Source of the DNA: JBHGBB01 sp041946755
GTDB lineage: Bacteria > UBP4 > UBA4092 > JAOAEQ01
Length of the DNA stretch: 27,723 nt
Reading direction: 5' to 3'
Assembly (NCBI GenBank): GCA_041946755.1
Contig: JBHGBB010000024.1
Coordinates: 1 to 27,723, forward strand
Shown one piece after another: positions 14,875-23,578 of this stretch. The notes beneath the pieces are model-generated. The model made no database searches. It was given only the letters and a program-made list of their open reading frames with translations, and had not been told where the DNA came from. The position numbers and the translations under genes were made by a program. Within the stretch, counting starts at the first letter, position 1; each line of letters opens with the position of its first letter.

Positions 14875-15792
14875 ATGAGGAAATTAAAGGATTTTATTGC
14901 CAGTAAACTCATGCTGGTTTTTACCTATGGCTCGGTGAGTATCGTACTCATAATCGCGATCGGATTATATTTAAAATCGCGACCGATACTAGCTACCAAA
15001 CCATTATCCGCCTTATTCTTTTCGTCTACCTGGCGGCCAATGCAAACCGAGTTCGGGTTCAAACCGTTTATTCTCGGCACCATCTGGGTTACCGGAGTCG
15101 CGATGCTGATCGCCATCCCGTTATGCCTATTAACCGCTATCTATTTATCCGAATATGCTAAGAAACGTACCCGGAATTGGATTAAACCAGTGCTGGATGT
15201 TCTTGCCGGTATCTCTCCGGTAGTTTATGGCGTTTGGGGCGTGTTAGCTATCGTACCATTCGTCGAGAGAATACTCATGCCATTTATGCAATCGGTGTTT
15301 GGTTTTATCCCAATATTCCAATCCTCGAATCCAACCGGGTTCGGAATCCTATCCGGCGGTATCGTCTTATCGATCATGGTCTTTCCGGTAATCATTTCGG
15401 TCAGCGAAGAAGTCATGCGGTCGGTACCGTTCGAAGTCCGGGAAGCGAGTTTAGCGCTCGGTGCGACGAAATGGGAAACCGTGAAACATACCGTTCTCCG
15501 AAAAGCGATGCCGGGTATAATTGCCGCGATTATACTTGGCTTATCTCGCGCGTTCGGAGAAACCATGGCGGTCTTGATGGTGGTTGGGAATGTCGCGCAA
15601 ATCCCGAAATCGGTTTTCGATGCGGCATATCCGCTGCCAGCCCTGATAGCTAATAATTATGGGGAGATGATGTCGATCCCGTTATATGATTCCGCGCTGA
15701 TGTTCGGTGCCTTGATTCTGCTTGGAGTAACCATATTATTTAACGTAATCGCCTGGAGTATCTTGTTGCGTATCCAAAGAGAGTTGGTCTAA
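14875..15792 (+). CDS. pstC: PstC-like phosphate ABC transporter permease
   Basis: Inner-membrane permease, 305 residues from the ATG at 14875, with about six TM helices and the inner-membrane transport EAA loop EASLALGATKWETVKHTVLRK followed by MPGIIAAIILGLSRAFGET. The first helix is at about 15-35, followed by a periplasmic segment and the conserved FGFKPFILGTIWVTGVAMLIAIP. A longer frame could start at TTG 14860, but that codon lies inside the inverted repeat and adds only MRLDF, so I prefer the ATG. No good Shine-Dalgarno is visible. It pairs with PstA (15 bases downstream) to form the channel through which PstS hands over phosphate. The stop codon is at 15790-15792. Confidence 0.92.
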   Translation: MRKLKDFIASKLMLVFTYGSVSIVLIIAIGLYLKSRPILATKPLSALFFSSTWRPMQTEFGFKPFILGTIWVTGVAMLIAIPLCLLTAIYLSEYAKKRTRNWIKPVLDVLAGISPVVYGVWGVLAIVPFVERILMPFMQSVFGFIPIFQSSNPTGFGILSGGIVLSIMVFPVIISVSEEVMRSVPFEVREASLALGATKWETVKHTVLRKAMPGIIAAIILGLSRAFGETMAVLMVVGNVAQIPKSVFDAAYPLPALIANNYGEMMSIPLYDSALMFGALILLGVTILFNVIAWSILLRIQRELV

Positions 15793-15807
15793 TACTAAGT
15801 ATTCATT

Positions 15808-16659
15808 ATGAATAAACGGAAGCTAGAAGAAAAAATCTTTAAAATATTGATGCTGCTATCCACCTGGTTTATTATCGGGATATTAGGCTTGATTCTCATC
15901 ACCATTATCTGGAAAGGATTCAGTGCATTAAACTGGGCGATGATTACCCAAACACCGAAAGGTGGATTCTATTTGGGTAAAGAAGGTGGAATCCTAAACG
16001 CTATTCTCGGTTCGATATATCTGGCGATTGGGGCAACTATCCTTGCAGCATTAGTCAGTATTCCGATAGTTTTATATCTGAATGTATATTTGAAGCGGAA
16101 TGCTAAATTAGCTACCTTTATCCGGTTTATGTTCGATGTGCTCTGGGGCATTCCATCGATTGTATATGGTGCATTCGGATTCGCGGTAATGCTTTATTTC
16201 GGGATTCGAGCATCTCTTTTTGCAGGGATAATAACGGTGGCGATATTAATTCTGCCGATTATGGCGCGTGCAATTGATGAAGTACTAAAAATGGTGCCGT
16301 TTGAATTAAAAGAAACCGGGTTTGCACTCGGATCGACGAGGTTAGAAGTGGCTTGGAAAGTAGTGTTCCGTCAAGCGTTACCCGGCATATTAACCGGTAT
16401 ATTAATCGCGTTTGGTCGCGGGATAGGCGACGCGGCTTCGGTTCTATTCACTGCCGGATATACCGATTATATTCCGACCTCGATATTCCAGCCGGTAGCA
16501 ACTCTACCGCTGGCGATTTTTTTCCAGTTAGGGACACCGTTTCCGGAAGTACAGCAGCGGGGATATGCCGCGGCGGTAGTGTTAACGGCGATTATCCTTG
16601 GGATAAGCATTTTATCCAGAATATTAACTAAACGATATACCAAGAACATCGTTAAATAA
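15808..16659 (+). CDS. pstA: PstA-like phosphate ABC transporter permease
   Basis: Second inner-membrane permease, 283 residues, about six TM helices. The first helix (about 15-38) is followed by a periplasmic loop with GGFYLGKEGGILNAILGSIYL, close to the PstA motif 'GGI.pai.GT'. The EAA loop is ELKETGFALGSTRLEVAWKV followed by VFRQALPGILTGILIAFGRGIGDAASVLFTAGYT, the PstA form of this loop. It begins 15 bases after pstC and ends 9 bases before pstB, so the three genes are co-transcribed. No Shine-Dalgarno of note precedes the ATG, so translational coupling is likely. Confidence 0.93.
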   Translation: MNKRKLEEKIFKILMLLSTWFIIGILGLILITIIWKGFSALNWAMITQTPKGGFYLGKEGGILNAILGSIYLAIGATILAALVSIPIVLYLNVYLKRNAKLATFIRFMFDVLWGIPSIVYGAFGFAVMLYFGIRASLFAGIITVAILILPIMARAIDEVLKMVPFELKETGFALGSTRLEVAWKVVFRQALPGILTGILIAFGRGIGDAASVLFTAGYTDYIPTSIFQPVATLPLAIFFQLGTPFPEVQQRGYAAAVVLTAIILGISILSRILTKRYTKNIVK

Positions 16660-16668
16660 ATAAAACTT

Positions 16669-17439
16669 ATGAATCAACATATCAGTATCCGCAATTTAAA
16701 TGTCTATTACGGTGAACAGCAAGCCCTGAATAATATTTCGCTCGATATCCCGGATAAGAAGATAACCGCGATTATCGGCCCTTCCGGCTGTGGAAAAACA
16801 ACTTTATTAAAATCATTCAATCGGCTCATCGAGTTGCAGGAAGGAATCCGGGTTACCGGAGAAGTATTGGTAGACGGCGAAAATATCTATGACCCGACAA
16901 TAGACGTTATGCGGCTGCGCAAAAAGATGGGGCTCTTATCGCAACGACCGCAAGTGCTGCCATTATCGATCTATGATAATGTAGCTTATGGCCCTCGAAT
17001 TCATGGGATTAAAGCGAAAGCACAGCTGGATGCGATTGTTGAAGAGCATTTAAAAATCGCCAGTCTCTGGGAAGAAGTTAAAGACCGGTTACAAGCACCC
17101 GCATCCCGGTTGTCTATCGGCCAACAACAGCGATTATGTCTTGCGCGGGGATTAGCGGTGGATCCGGAAGTGATTTTAGGGGATGAACCTACTTCAGCGC
17201 TCGATCCGATTTCGGCTGAAGGTATCGAACAGCGGTTCCTTGAATTAAAAAACGATTATACTATCGTTATCGTTACCCATATTCTCCGGCAAGCGAAACG
17301 GCTGGCGGATTATGTGGTCTTCCTCTATCTCGGTAATCTCATAGAACATGGGCCGGCAGACCAGATATTTAATCATCCGCAAGACCCGAAAACCCAGGCT
17401 TATATCAGCGGTAAATTCCTGGCTGAAAGTAAGAAATAA
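16669..17439 (+). CDS. pstB: PstB-like phosphate ABC transporter ATPase
   Basis: Cytosolic ATPase, 256 residues. Walker A is GPSGCGKTT (residues about 38-46), Walker B is VILGDEPTSALDP, and the H-loop is IVIVTH. IYDNVAYGPRIHG is diagnostic for PstB. Three places differ from the usual family sequence: the ABC signature reads LSIGQQQR rather than LSGGQQQR, the Q-loop region reads GLLSQRPQVLP rather than 'GMVFQ.P.PFP', and Walker B has Gly before Asp-Glu. Gln of the Q-loop and the catalytic Glu are kept, so activity is expected. It is the last gene of the run; no phoU follows, unlike many pst operons. No terminator hairpin was recognised after the stop. Confidence 0.93.
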   Translation: MNQHISIRNLNVYYGEQQALNNISLDIPDKKITAIIGPSGCGKTTLLKSFNRLIELQEGIRVTGEVLVDGENIYDPTIDVMRLRKKMGLLSQRPQVLPLSIYDNVAYGPRIHGIKAKAQLDAIVEEHLKIASLWEEVKDRLQAPASRLSIGQQQRLCLARGLAVDPEVILGDEPTSALDPISAEGIEQRFLELKNDYTIVIVTHILRQAKRLADYVVFLYLGNLIEHGPADQIFNHPQDPKTQAYISGKFLAESKK

Positions 17440-17549
17440 GTTGCGAACTCTTACCTAAACCATTTTCTAGACTAAACTCCGCTATTCTGCGATATCATAT
17501 ACTATATCCGGATATATCCAATCGTATCATCAAAATCAAGTTTAGCATT

Positions 17550-18137
17550 ATGTCTAGCAAACAACCGACACCAGCGCTAGCGTTCGGATTCACTTTAATC
17601 GAGCTGCTCATTGTGGTAGCAATAATCGCGATCTTAGCAGCAATCGCCATTCCCAACTTTTTAACGGCACAGGTACGCTCTAAACTCAGTCGGGTACATA
17701 GCGAGATGCGAACGATTGCTACCGGTCTGGAATCGTATTATGTAGATAATAACGAATATCCGTATAATGAATATTTTTATGGCTATGTCTGGCGATTGAC
17801 TACTCCGGTAAGTTATCTATCGAGTTATCCTACCGACCCCTTTGGGCCGAACGCGGCATTTATCGGTGCCCGCCAGATATTTAATAATCCGCAACATCAT
17901 TATTACTTCTATTGCCGGTGGGCAAACTTAAACGGAATCGATGATAATGTCTGGGATAGCGATCGTGATGACCTCGACCGATTCTGGCTGAATAAATGGT
18001 TTGGATATTGGGGAATAAACAGTTTCGGGCCGGATAATCGATATGAACCTGAGCCGGTAGAATATGATCCGACTAATGGAATAATTTCTAACGGAGATAT
18101 CTGGCGTCGCCAAAATGAAAAGGTTATAACAGAATAA
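17550..18137 (+). CDS. Type II secretion/type IV pilus-like pseudopilin (GspG-like)
   Basis: A 195-residue prepilin-like protein. The leader MSSKQPTPALAFG is followed by FTLIELLIVVAIIAILAAIAIPNFL, so prepilin peptidase should cut after Gly13 and methylate Phe14; Glu at mature position 5 is present. The sequence RSKLSRVHSEMRTIATGLESYY is the GspG-like helix. The tail has FGPDNRYEPEPVEYDPTNG...SNGDIW, a pattern found in large families of such pseudopilins in PVC-like and candidate-phylum bacteria. No other pilus or secretion gene is beside it. It converges with the secretin-N-domain gene with a 13-base gap, so the two may form overlapping transcripts. No clear ribosome site was seen before the ATG. 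Whether it is part of a pilus, a secretion machine or a surface protein is open. Confidence 0.88.
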   Translation: MSSKQPTPALAFGFTLIELLIVVAIIAILAAIAIPNFLTAQVRSKLSRVHSEMRTIATGLESYYVDNNEYPYNEYFYGYVWRLTTPVSYLSSYPTDPFGPNAAFIGARQIFNNPQHHYYFYCRWANLNGIDDNVWDSDRDDLDRFWLNKWFGYWGINSFGPDNRYEPEPVEYDPTNGIISNGDIWRRQNEKVITE

Positions 18138-18150
18138 CTGTTGGCGGATA

Positions 18151-19953
18151 TTAGTAAGGCCGGTTCGCTTGAATTTGCCAGATTTCGATTGTCGCAGACC
18201 CAGCGCCACTGAATGTAGCTTTAACTAACCGAATACGATAGGTATCGGCTTGAACACTTTGTCCCAAGGTTAAAGTATTATCTCCATCGCGTGACGCAGT
18301 CCGCCAGTAGATCCGAGCAGAAGGATTTGCTGTATCTCCGGTTAAACTTACCAGTTCTACATATAAATTGCCAAAGGTAATTCCATTTCCAGTGCCCGGA
18401 GTTAAGGTATATTGCGGTGCTGAACCTATCCCACCACCCCCGCCTGGACCCTGCATAATCCGGCGTAACGCTTCCAGTAAATCGTTTGACTCTACGTTTT
18501 TAACTTTATATATCTTCCAAGGCTGGTCTTCCAGTTTCGGCAATTGGGCGATATAATCCGCAACTTTCTTTTGATTCAGTTTGGTATCGACTACTGAAAT
18601 CGTTCCGGTCTTGACATCCGGAATTAATCGACGGCCTGATTCAGGATACTCTTTCAATTGATAATCCAGTTCGTCTTGTCCATGTAACATTGCCTCTAAT
18701 ATTTCTGTAACAGCAGTGACCGTTTGTTTCCGAAGATTATCTTTTCGCTCTTTTTCAACGGCATCATCTTTTGGGTCAGGTAATAAATCCTGTGGCACGA
18801 CTCGATATACATTTGCCACCAATTCTGATGTTGTTACTCTATCCATTGCTAAGTACTTTTCTACCTTCTTGATATTGCCTAGCGAATCCCGAATCACTAA
18901 AGTATTTCCACCCGGCTCGAGAATCACTTTCCTTTGATTCGAGTCTACTCCCGGTACTGGAGAAGCTTCCAACATTACTACTATTGCTTTCCGCAAATCT
19001 TCTGCGACTGCCCGACGTAAAATAAATGTTTTGGTTACAAGCTCTGTCGGTCGCGATTGTATTTCCGGTAGGTTCGTTGTTAAATAGTCATTGAGTTTAT
19101 CAATAGTAACCTGAGTATCGGTAATAATCAACTGGTAGGTTCGTTCGTCCAACGATAATTGTTGTCCAGCTATTTGTGGTTTAACATTTTTGCCATATAA
19201 ATAATCCTGGAGCATCCGATTCTCAATCATCAAGTAGTGTAGTTTGCGAACCTGTTCTTCATTTAGCGTATATACTTTACTTTTTAACTCCGGGACTATT
19301 TGGATGGTGTTTCCGGTTCGCACATATTTAAATCCATATAATGGCAATAAGCTCTCAAGCGCTTGTTTTAACGACCAGTGTGACGCCGAAAAACTGACTT
19401 TCGTTTTTATCCCTTCGCCGATGATAATATTGAATCCGGCGATTGCTCCCATCTGGACTAGCACATCACCGAGTTCCTGATTCGCGACCTCCATGGTGAT
19501 TACCGGTACCAGCATTTTCTGTTCATTATCAACTTCCTCTTTCGCTTTAATATCAGCCTGCCGCTGTAATTCGAGTTCCTGTTCATATTCTGTTCGGGTC
19601 TGGTCAAGCATTAGTTTTGCGCGACTATATGCCGGGATTAGAGTTAGTGTCGTCTCCCATTCTTCATGCGCTTTAATGAACTGCTTCTTCGATAGATAAT
19701 GCATACCCATCTGATAATGCTGTTCCGCTTCTTTGATTCGAGCAGCTACTTCCAGTTTTGCCCGTTCTTCCCGGACTTTAGTTTCTTCAGCATCAGCTTT
19801 TTTTAATTGTTCAGCGCGAGTTTTATCTTCGGTTGATATCTGTGCCAACCGAGTATCAGCATGAATAGAATTAGATAAAGCGACGCTGCGTTCCACACTA
19901 AATATAATCAAAACGGAAATGATTAATACATATGAACTTATCTTGATTTTCAT
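18151..19953 (-). CDS. Secretin N-domain protein without secretin gate
   Basis: A 600-residue exported protein: signal peptide (about 1-26), a Lys/Glu-rich helical and TPR-like region (about 40-145), and an STN/N0-type domain (about 152-222, VANQELGDVLVQMGAIAGFNIII to GNTIQIV). Three NolW-like N1-type modules follow: TKTFILRRAVAEDLRKAIVV with VILEPGGNTLVIRD; ANVYRVVPQDLL with IPDVKTGTISVVD; and KIYKVKNVESNDLLEALRRI. After a GPGGGGGIG linker comes a beta-rich C-terminal domain (about 525-600) that I do not recognise. The secretin barrel domain is absent. Family knowledge: N0-N3 domains of GspD/PilQ bind periplasmic partners. The protein may therefore be a periplasmic adaptor or a divergent secretin relative. 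The ATG has AAGGAG nine bases upstream and a consensus sigma-70 promoter at 20023-20051. Confidence 0.82.
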   Translation of the reverse strand: MKIKISSYVLIISVLIIFSVERSVALSNSIHADTRLAQISTEDKTRAEQLKKADAEETKVREERAKLEVAARIKEAEQHYQMGMHYLSKKQFIKAHEEWETTLTLIPAYSRAKLMLDQTRTEYEQELELQRQADIKAKEEVDNEQKMLVPVITMEVANQELGDVLVQMGAIAGFNIIIGEGIKTKVSFSASHWSLKQALESLLPLYGFKYVRTGNTIQIVPELKSKVYTLNEEQVRKLHYLMIENRMLQDYLYGKNVKPQIAGQQLSLDERTYQLIITDTQVTIDKLNDYLTTNLPEIQSRPTELVTKTFILRRAVAEDLRKAIVVMLEASPVPGVDSNQRKVILEPGGNTLVIRDSLGNIKKVEKYLAMDRVTTSELVANVYRVVPQDLLPDPKDDAVEKERKDNLRKQTVTAVTEILEAMLHGQDELDYQLKEYPESGRRLIPDVKTGTISVVDTKLNQKKVADYIAQLPKLEDQPWKIYKVKNVESNDLLEALRRIMQGPGGGGGIGSAPQYTLTPGTGNGITFGNLYVELVSLTGDTANPSARIYWRTASRDGDNTLTLGQSVQADTYRIRLVKATFSGAGSATIEIWQIQANRPY

Positions 19954-20022
19954 AAGATAATACTCCTTCTTGCCATATTTCTGGTATTATGTTTAAAATG
20001 CTTACACTAACCAGCAATTTCG

Positions 20023-20051
20023 ATTATAGCACTCGTAATGTTATCTGTCAA
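20023..20051 (-). promoter_or_regulatory. Consensus sigma-70 promoter of the secretin-N-domain gene
   Basis: On the minus strand TTGACA (20046-20051) and TATAAT (20023-20028) are both perfect consensus boxes with 17 nt spacing, preceded by CTAT. Transcription would start near 20016, about 60 nt before the start codon. This is the best housekeeping promoter in the window and points to strong, unregulated expression. Confidence 0.85.
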
Positions 20052-20139
20052 ATAGTTGCGGCTATTCGGTGAAACTAATTCAGTAAGCTTCTATTATTAA
20101 TGACGAAAAATAAGTTAATTTGGTTCAGGTTTGTATGAA

Positions 20140-20169
20140 TTGACGGTTGCTAAAGATATGTGATAGCAT
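20140..20169 (+). promoter_or_regulatory. Possible sigma-70 promoter of the isomerase-like gene
   Basis: TTGACG at 20140-20145 and TAGCAT at 20164-20169 with 18 nt spacing. The -10 matches only four of six positions. The start codon is at 20229 behind a strong AGGAGGAG (20217-20224). Confidence 0.35.
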
Positions 20170-20228
20170 ACTTTACATTATTATTTCAGAAATAAAATTA
20201 ACTATTTAATATTTATAGGAGGAGATAT

Positions 20229-21746
20229 ATGAGACAAAAAATTGCATTATTTTGGCCTGGTGATTATCGACCAAAACCGAACGAATTAGCCTTACCGAAT
20301 ATGAAAGAAGCTACTATCCAGCTTGAAGCCGCACTCAAGAAATTAGGGTATCCTTCGTATCGGATTCCCGGATTTTTAACGAAACCAAATGAAGCGATCG
20401 AAAAGCTGGGGTCGGTAGATGACCCGATGATCGGCGTTTTTGTTCATTGGTGTTATGGGCCGCATACTACTGATGGAGTAGTGGGTAAAGACACTCCGCT
20501 ATTATTAGCGAGTAATTTTTCCGGAGAATGGCCGGGATTAGTCGGATTGCTTAACACGAGCGCTTGTTTAGAAAGTGTAGGGAAAAAGCATTCCCGGATT
20601 TGGACCAGTGCATCTGATTGGACTAAAGATAAACTATTCATGGCGCGGTTGGAAGAATGGTGTACCACCGGTAGGATAAAATATTCCAAAAAAGAAGTCC
20701 AAGCACCGCAGCGGGTATCGAAAAAAGCAAATGCTATCGCGAAGAAAATAGCCGACCAAATCCGGAATCGCCGGATTCTGGCGATGATGCTTGGCGATAC
20801 CTCGATGGGAATGATTAACGGCTATTTCGGGCACCGGCTATTGAATCCAATCGGGTTTACGGAACATAAGGTAGACCAGGCATGGATTATTGATCGGGGG
20901 AAGAATATTAAGCCGGAACGGATTGAAGCGGCATTTAAGTTTGTTAAAGAGAAAGGGATAACGTTCCACTATGGCGAAAAAGGTGCAGCCGATTTCAATG
21001 AATCGGCGACTAAAGAACAGTTGCGAGATTATCTAGCAATTCTGGATTTGGTAGCCGAATTCAAAATCGATTGTATTGGATGGCAATATCAACTGGGATT
21101 GATTAAACTACGTCCGCCATCGGATTTCGCTGAAGGCTTACTCAACTCTGTTTGTCGGCCGGAATCGAATGGCGATACTATCGTGGATTCAACTGAAGGT
21201 GACCAGGGAAACCTGGTACCGATGGAGTTAATGAAACGCATTCTGAAAGCGAAACAGATGCATCAAGCGGCGATTTTCCATGATGTTCGCTGGGGCAGTG
21301 AATATAACGGCCGGTTTTTATGGGTGTTGCTCAATTCCGGGTCGTGCAGTGCGTATGCGTTTAACCACGAGCCGAACAGTCTCAAAAATGTTCATTCATA
21401 TCGGCAACCATCGGGCTATTTCCCGGTGCCAGGAGGTACATTTACCGGAGAAAGTCTACCGGGGGAAATCACTTGGGCGCGAGCGTATCTGTTCAACAAC
21501 CAGTTATGGATGGATGTCGGGCAAGGTGAATCGATAAAATTACCGGATAAGACGAAAGAAGAATGGTGGAAAGGTACTACCCGGGAATGGCCGTTTATGG
21601 CAGCCGATTTAGGCATCTCGCAAGAAACATTAATGGCACATTATATGAGCAACCATATTGCAGTGGTTTATGGCGATATTTTCGAAGAGATGATAGCGTT
21701 AAGTCAGATGTTGGGATTCAAGGTTCGAGTGTTAAAAGCGAAGTAA
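20229..21746 (+). CDS. L-fucose/L-arabinose isomerase-like protein
   Basis: A 505-residue cytosolic protein resembling the L-fucose isomerase superfamily. It shows the block TPLLLASNFSGEWPGLVGLLNTSACLESVG (in part; residues about 89-118), which recalls 'TPVL...N.sGqWPglVGmLn' of FucI/AraA-like enzymes. GDTSMGMINGYFGHRLLNPIG (189-209) resembles the 'ST.M......H.ll...G' segment. A probable metal-site acidic pair lies in DSTEGDQGN (Glu323, Asp325), and HIAVVYGD lies near the C terminus. If active it would interconvert an aldose and ketose with Mn2+. No sugar kinase, aldolase or transporter is adjacent, so the pathway is not visible, though the GH31 gene at the window start is also carbohydrate related. 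Substrate unknown. Strong ribosome site AGGAGGAG five bases before the ATG. Confidence 0.7.
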   Translation: MRQKIALFWPGDYRPKPNELALPNMKEATIQLEAALKKLGYPSYRIPGFLTKPNEAIEKLGSVDDPMIGVFVHWCYGPHTTDGVVGKDTPLLLASNFSGEWPGLVGLLNTSACLESVGKKHSRIWTSASDWTKDKLFMARLEEWCTTGRIKYSKKEVQAPQRVSKKANAIAKKIADQIRNRRILAMMLGDTSMGMINGYFGHRLLNPIGFTEHKVDQAWIIDRGKNIKPERIEAAFKFVKEKGITFHYGEKGAADFNESATKEQLRDYLAILDLVAEFKIDCIGWQYQLGLIKLRPPSDFAEGLLNSVCRPESNGDTIVDSTEGDQGNLVPMELMKRILKAKQMHQAAIFHDVRWGSEYNGRFLWVLLNSGSCSAYAFNHEPNSLKNVHSYRQPSGYFPVPGGTFTGESLPGEITWARAYLFNNQLWMDVGQGESIKLPDKTKEEWWKGTTREWPFMAADLGISQETLMAHYMSNHIAVVYGDIFEEMIALSQMLGFKVRVLKAK

Positions 21747-21759
21747 AAAGTCTATAACT

Positions 21760-21805
21760 AGTAGACAGAAGTCAGTAGACAGTAGCTAGGAACTGCTGTC
21801 TACTG
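21760..21805. terminator. Hairpin between convergent isomerase-like gene and cstA
   Basis: CAGTAGACAG (21773-21782) pairs perfectly with CTGTCTACTG (21796-21805), extended by three more pairs including one wobble, with a 7-nt loop. On the plus strand CATTTTCTCTT follows, so it can end the isomerase transcript. The right arm covers the stop codon and last codons of cstA. The unit AGTAGACAG is also present once more at 21760-21768 as a direct repeat. Confidence 0.6.
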
Positions 21806-23578
21806 CATTTTCTCTTGCTGCCAAAGAAAAACCATCTTTTTTATAGCTTCCCAGAAGATGATTACTACCAGGAGAATCATGATTATTGAGAGTGCAGCAT
21901 TCAGATTCCCTTGGAAATTATGTTTCGGTAAATAATTGCCGGTGATATTCAATATTCCAGCGGTAACTGTTGTAGCGAACATAAACAGCGAGGGTAAAAA
22001 AGCGATCATCGCATAACTCCATCGTTTGCTATGCTTGATGATATAGAGTGTTCCAACCAGCAGTGCTAAGGTTGCAAGGAGTTGGTTTGCTACTCCGAAC
22101 ATCGGCCAGATAGTAGAGATATCTCCTTGATATACCAGATATCCCCAGAGAAAACTAATCAATCCGCCACTTAACATTATTCCCAGAATCGATTTGTTTG
22201 GTTTCAACCGCGGTTTAACCAATCGGGCTAATTCTTCAACGATATACCGCGCCACCCGAGTACCGGTATCAACGGTGGTCAAAATAAACAGGGCTTCAAA
22301 CATGATGGCAAAATGGTACCAGTATCCCATCAACGCTTTCATGCCCGGAATAGCGGATAAAATAACCGACATTCCCGCTGCTAACGATACCGCACCGCCG
22401 GGTCTACCGACTAACGTTTCTCCGGTCATTCGTTCAATATCTGCCAGTTGTGTTGTCGTAAATCCGAGATGCTGGAATACCGTTGCCGGGACATTGATTG
22501 CGAAATAATCGCCGGGTAGCAGAACGGTTGCGGCAATCAATGCCATGATCGAAACCACTGCTTCAATCAGCATCGCTCCGAATCCGATCATTCGAATATC
22601 CGATTCCCGATTGATCATTTTCGGAGTGGTACCTGAAGCTACCAGGCTATGGAATCCGCTGATAGCGCCGCAGGCGATGGTGATACAAACAAACGGCCAA
22701 ACCTTTCCCGGAATAATCGGGCCGCCGCCATGGATAAACGAGGTTACTGCCGGCATATTTAAATGCGGATTGACAATAAATATCCCGAGCGCTAATAGCG
22801 CTATGGTCCCGATTTTCATATATGAACTGAGATAATCGCGGGGACATAATAGCAGCCAAACCGGAAGTATCGAAGCAATAAATCCATAGACCGGAAGAAT
22901 AATCGATAGGGTAGGTTTGGAAAATATCAGAAAATGGGCATAACTGGATCGGGAAAATGGTTCTCCAAGAACCACGCCCGCAATGACAATGATGACTCCG
23001 ATGAGCGACGCTTCAACGATTTTTCCCGGCCGGAGTTTATACATATATAACGCGACAATAAGTGCTGCCGGGATGCTGACTGCTATGGCGAAAGTAGCCC
23101 AGGCGCTTTCACTCAACGCATTGACTACGACCAGCGCTAATCCGGCTAATGCGGTAACGATAATGAATAGGATCGCGATTCCGGTAGCATATCCCGCTGG
23201 TTTACTGATATTTTTCCGGGCTAATCGAGTGAGTGATAATCCATTGGTTCTAACTGAAGCGAATAAGATGATAGTATCATGGACCGCGCCACCCAAAACC
23301 GCGCCGATGAGAATCCATAAGAATCCCGGGAGATATCCGAACTGGGCGGCTAATACCGGGCCGACTAACGGACCGGCACCGGAGATTGCGGCAAAATGAT
23401 GACCGAACAGAACGAATTTATTGGTGGGATGATAATCGCGGCCGTCGCGTAATGTATGCGCGGGGGTGCTTCTGGCATCGTTGACAACAAGTATCTTTGC
23501 GATGATAAATTTCGCATAGTAGCGATAGGCGAATGCGAATACCAGCATCGCAGTGATTAAAAGAACTAATGCAGACAT
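21800..23578 (-). CDS. cstA: CstA-type peptide/pyruvate transporter (carbon starvation protein)
   Basis: Integral inner-membrane protein, 592 residues, with some 15 or more hydrophobic helices. It has the family block HPTNKFVLFGHHFAAISGAG followed by PLVGPVLAAQFGYLPGFLW (about 50-90) and GGAVHDTIILFASVR. Later segments with SLAAGMSVILSAIPG, WPMFGVANQLLATLAL and the C-terminal helices also fit. CstA and BtsT import peptides or pyruvate; enterobacterial members have about 700 residues, and this shorter form is the one common in other phyla. It is alone on its strand between two intergenic regions. The start ATG is at 23578 with only a weak AGGA upstream. The exact substrate cannot be told from sequence. 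The last codons lie in the hairpin at 21773-21805. Confidence 0.95.
   Translation of the reverse strand: MSALVLLITAMLVFAFAYRYYAKFIIAKILVVNDARSTPAHTLRDGRDYHPTNKFVLFGHHFAAISGAGPLVGPVLAAQFGYLPGFLWILIGAVLGGAVHDTIILFASVRTNGLSLTRLARKNISKPAGYATGIAILFIIVTALAGLALVVVNALSESAWATFAIAVSIPAALIVALYMYKLRPGKIVEASLIGVIIVIAGVVLGEPFSRSSYAHFLIFSKPTLSIILPVYGFIASILPVWLLLCPRDYLSSYMKIGTIALLALGIFIVNPHLNMPAVTSFIHGGGPIIPGKVWPFVCITIACGAISGFHSLVASGTTPKMINRESDIRMIGFGAMLIEAVVSIMALIAATVLLPGDYFAINVPATVFQHLGFTTTQLADIERMTGETLVGRPGGAVSLAAGMSVILSAIPGMKALMGYWYHFAIMFEALFILTTVDTGTRVARYIVEELARLVKPRLKPNKSILGIMLSGGLISFLWGYLVYQGDISTIWPMFGVANQLLATLALLVGTLYIIKHSKRWSYAMIAFLPSLFMFATTVTAGILNITGNYLPKHNFQGNLNAALSIIMILLVVIIFWEAIKKMVFLWQQEKMQ

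Noticed and set aside
17503..17516. Palindrome TATATCCGGATATA before the pseudopilin gene
   Set aside because: A 14-base palindrome in A/T-rich DNA with no second copy noticed; could be chance, so no operator is claimed.
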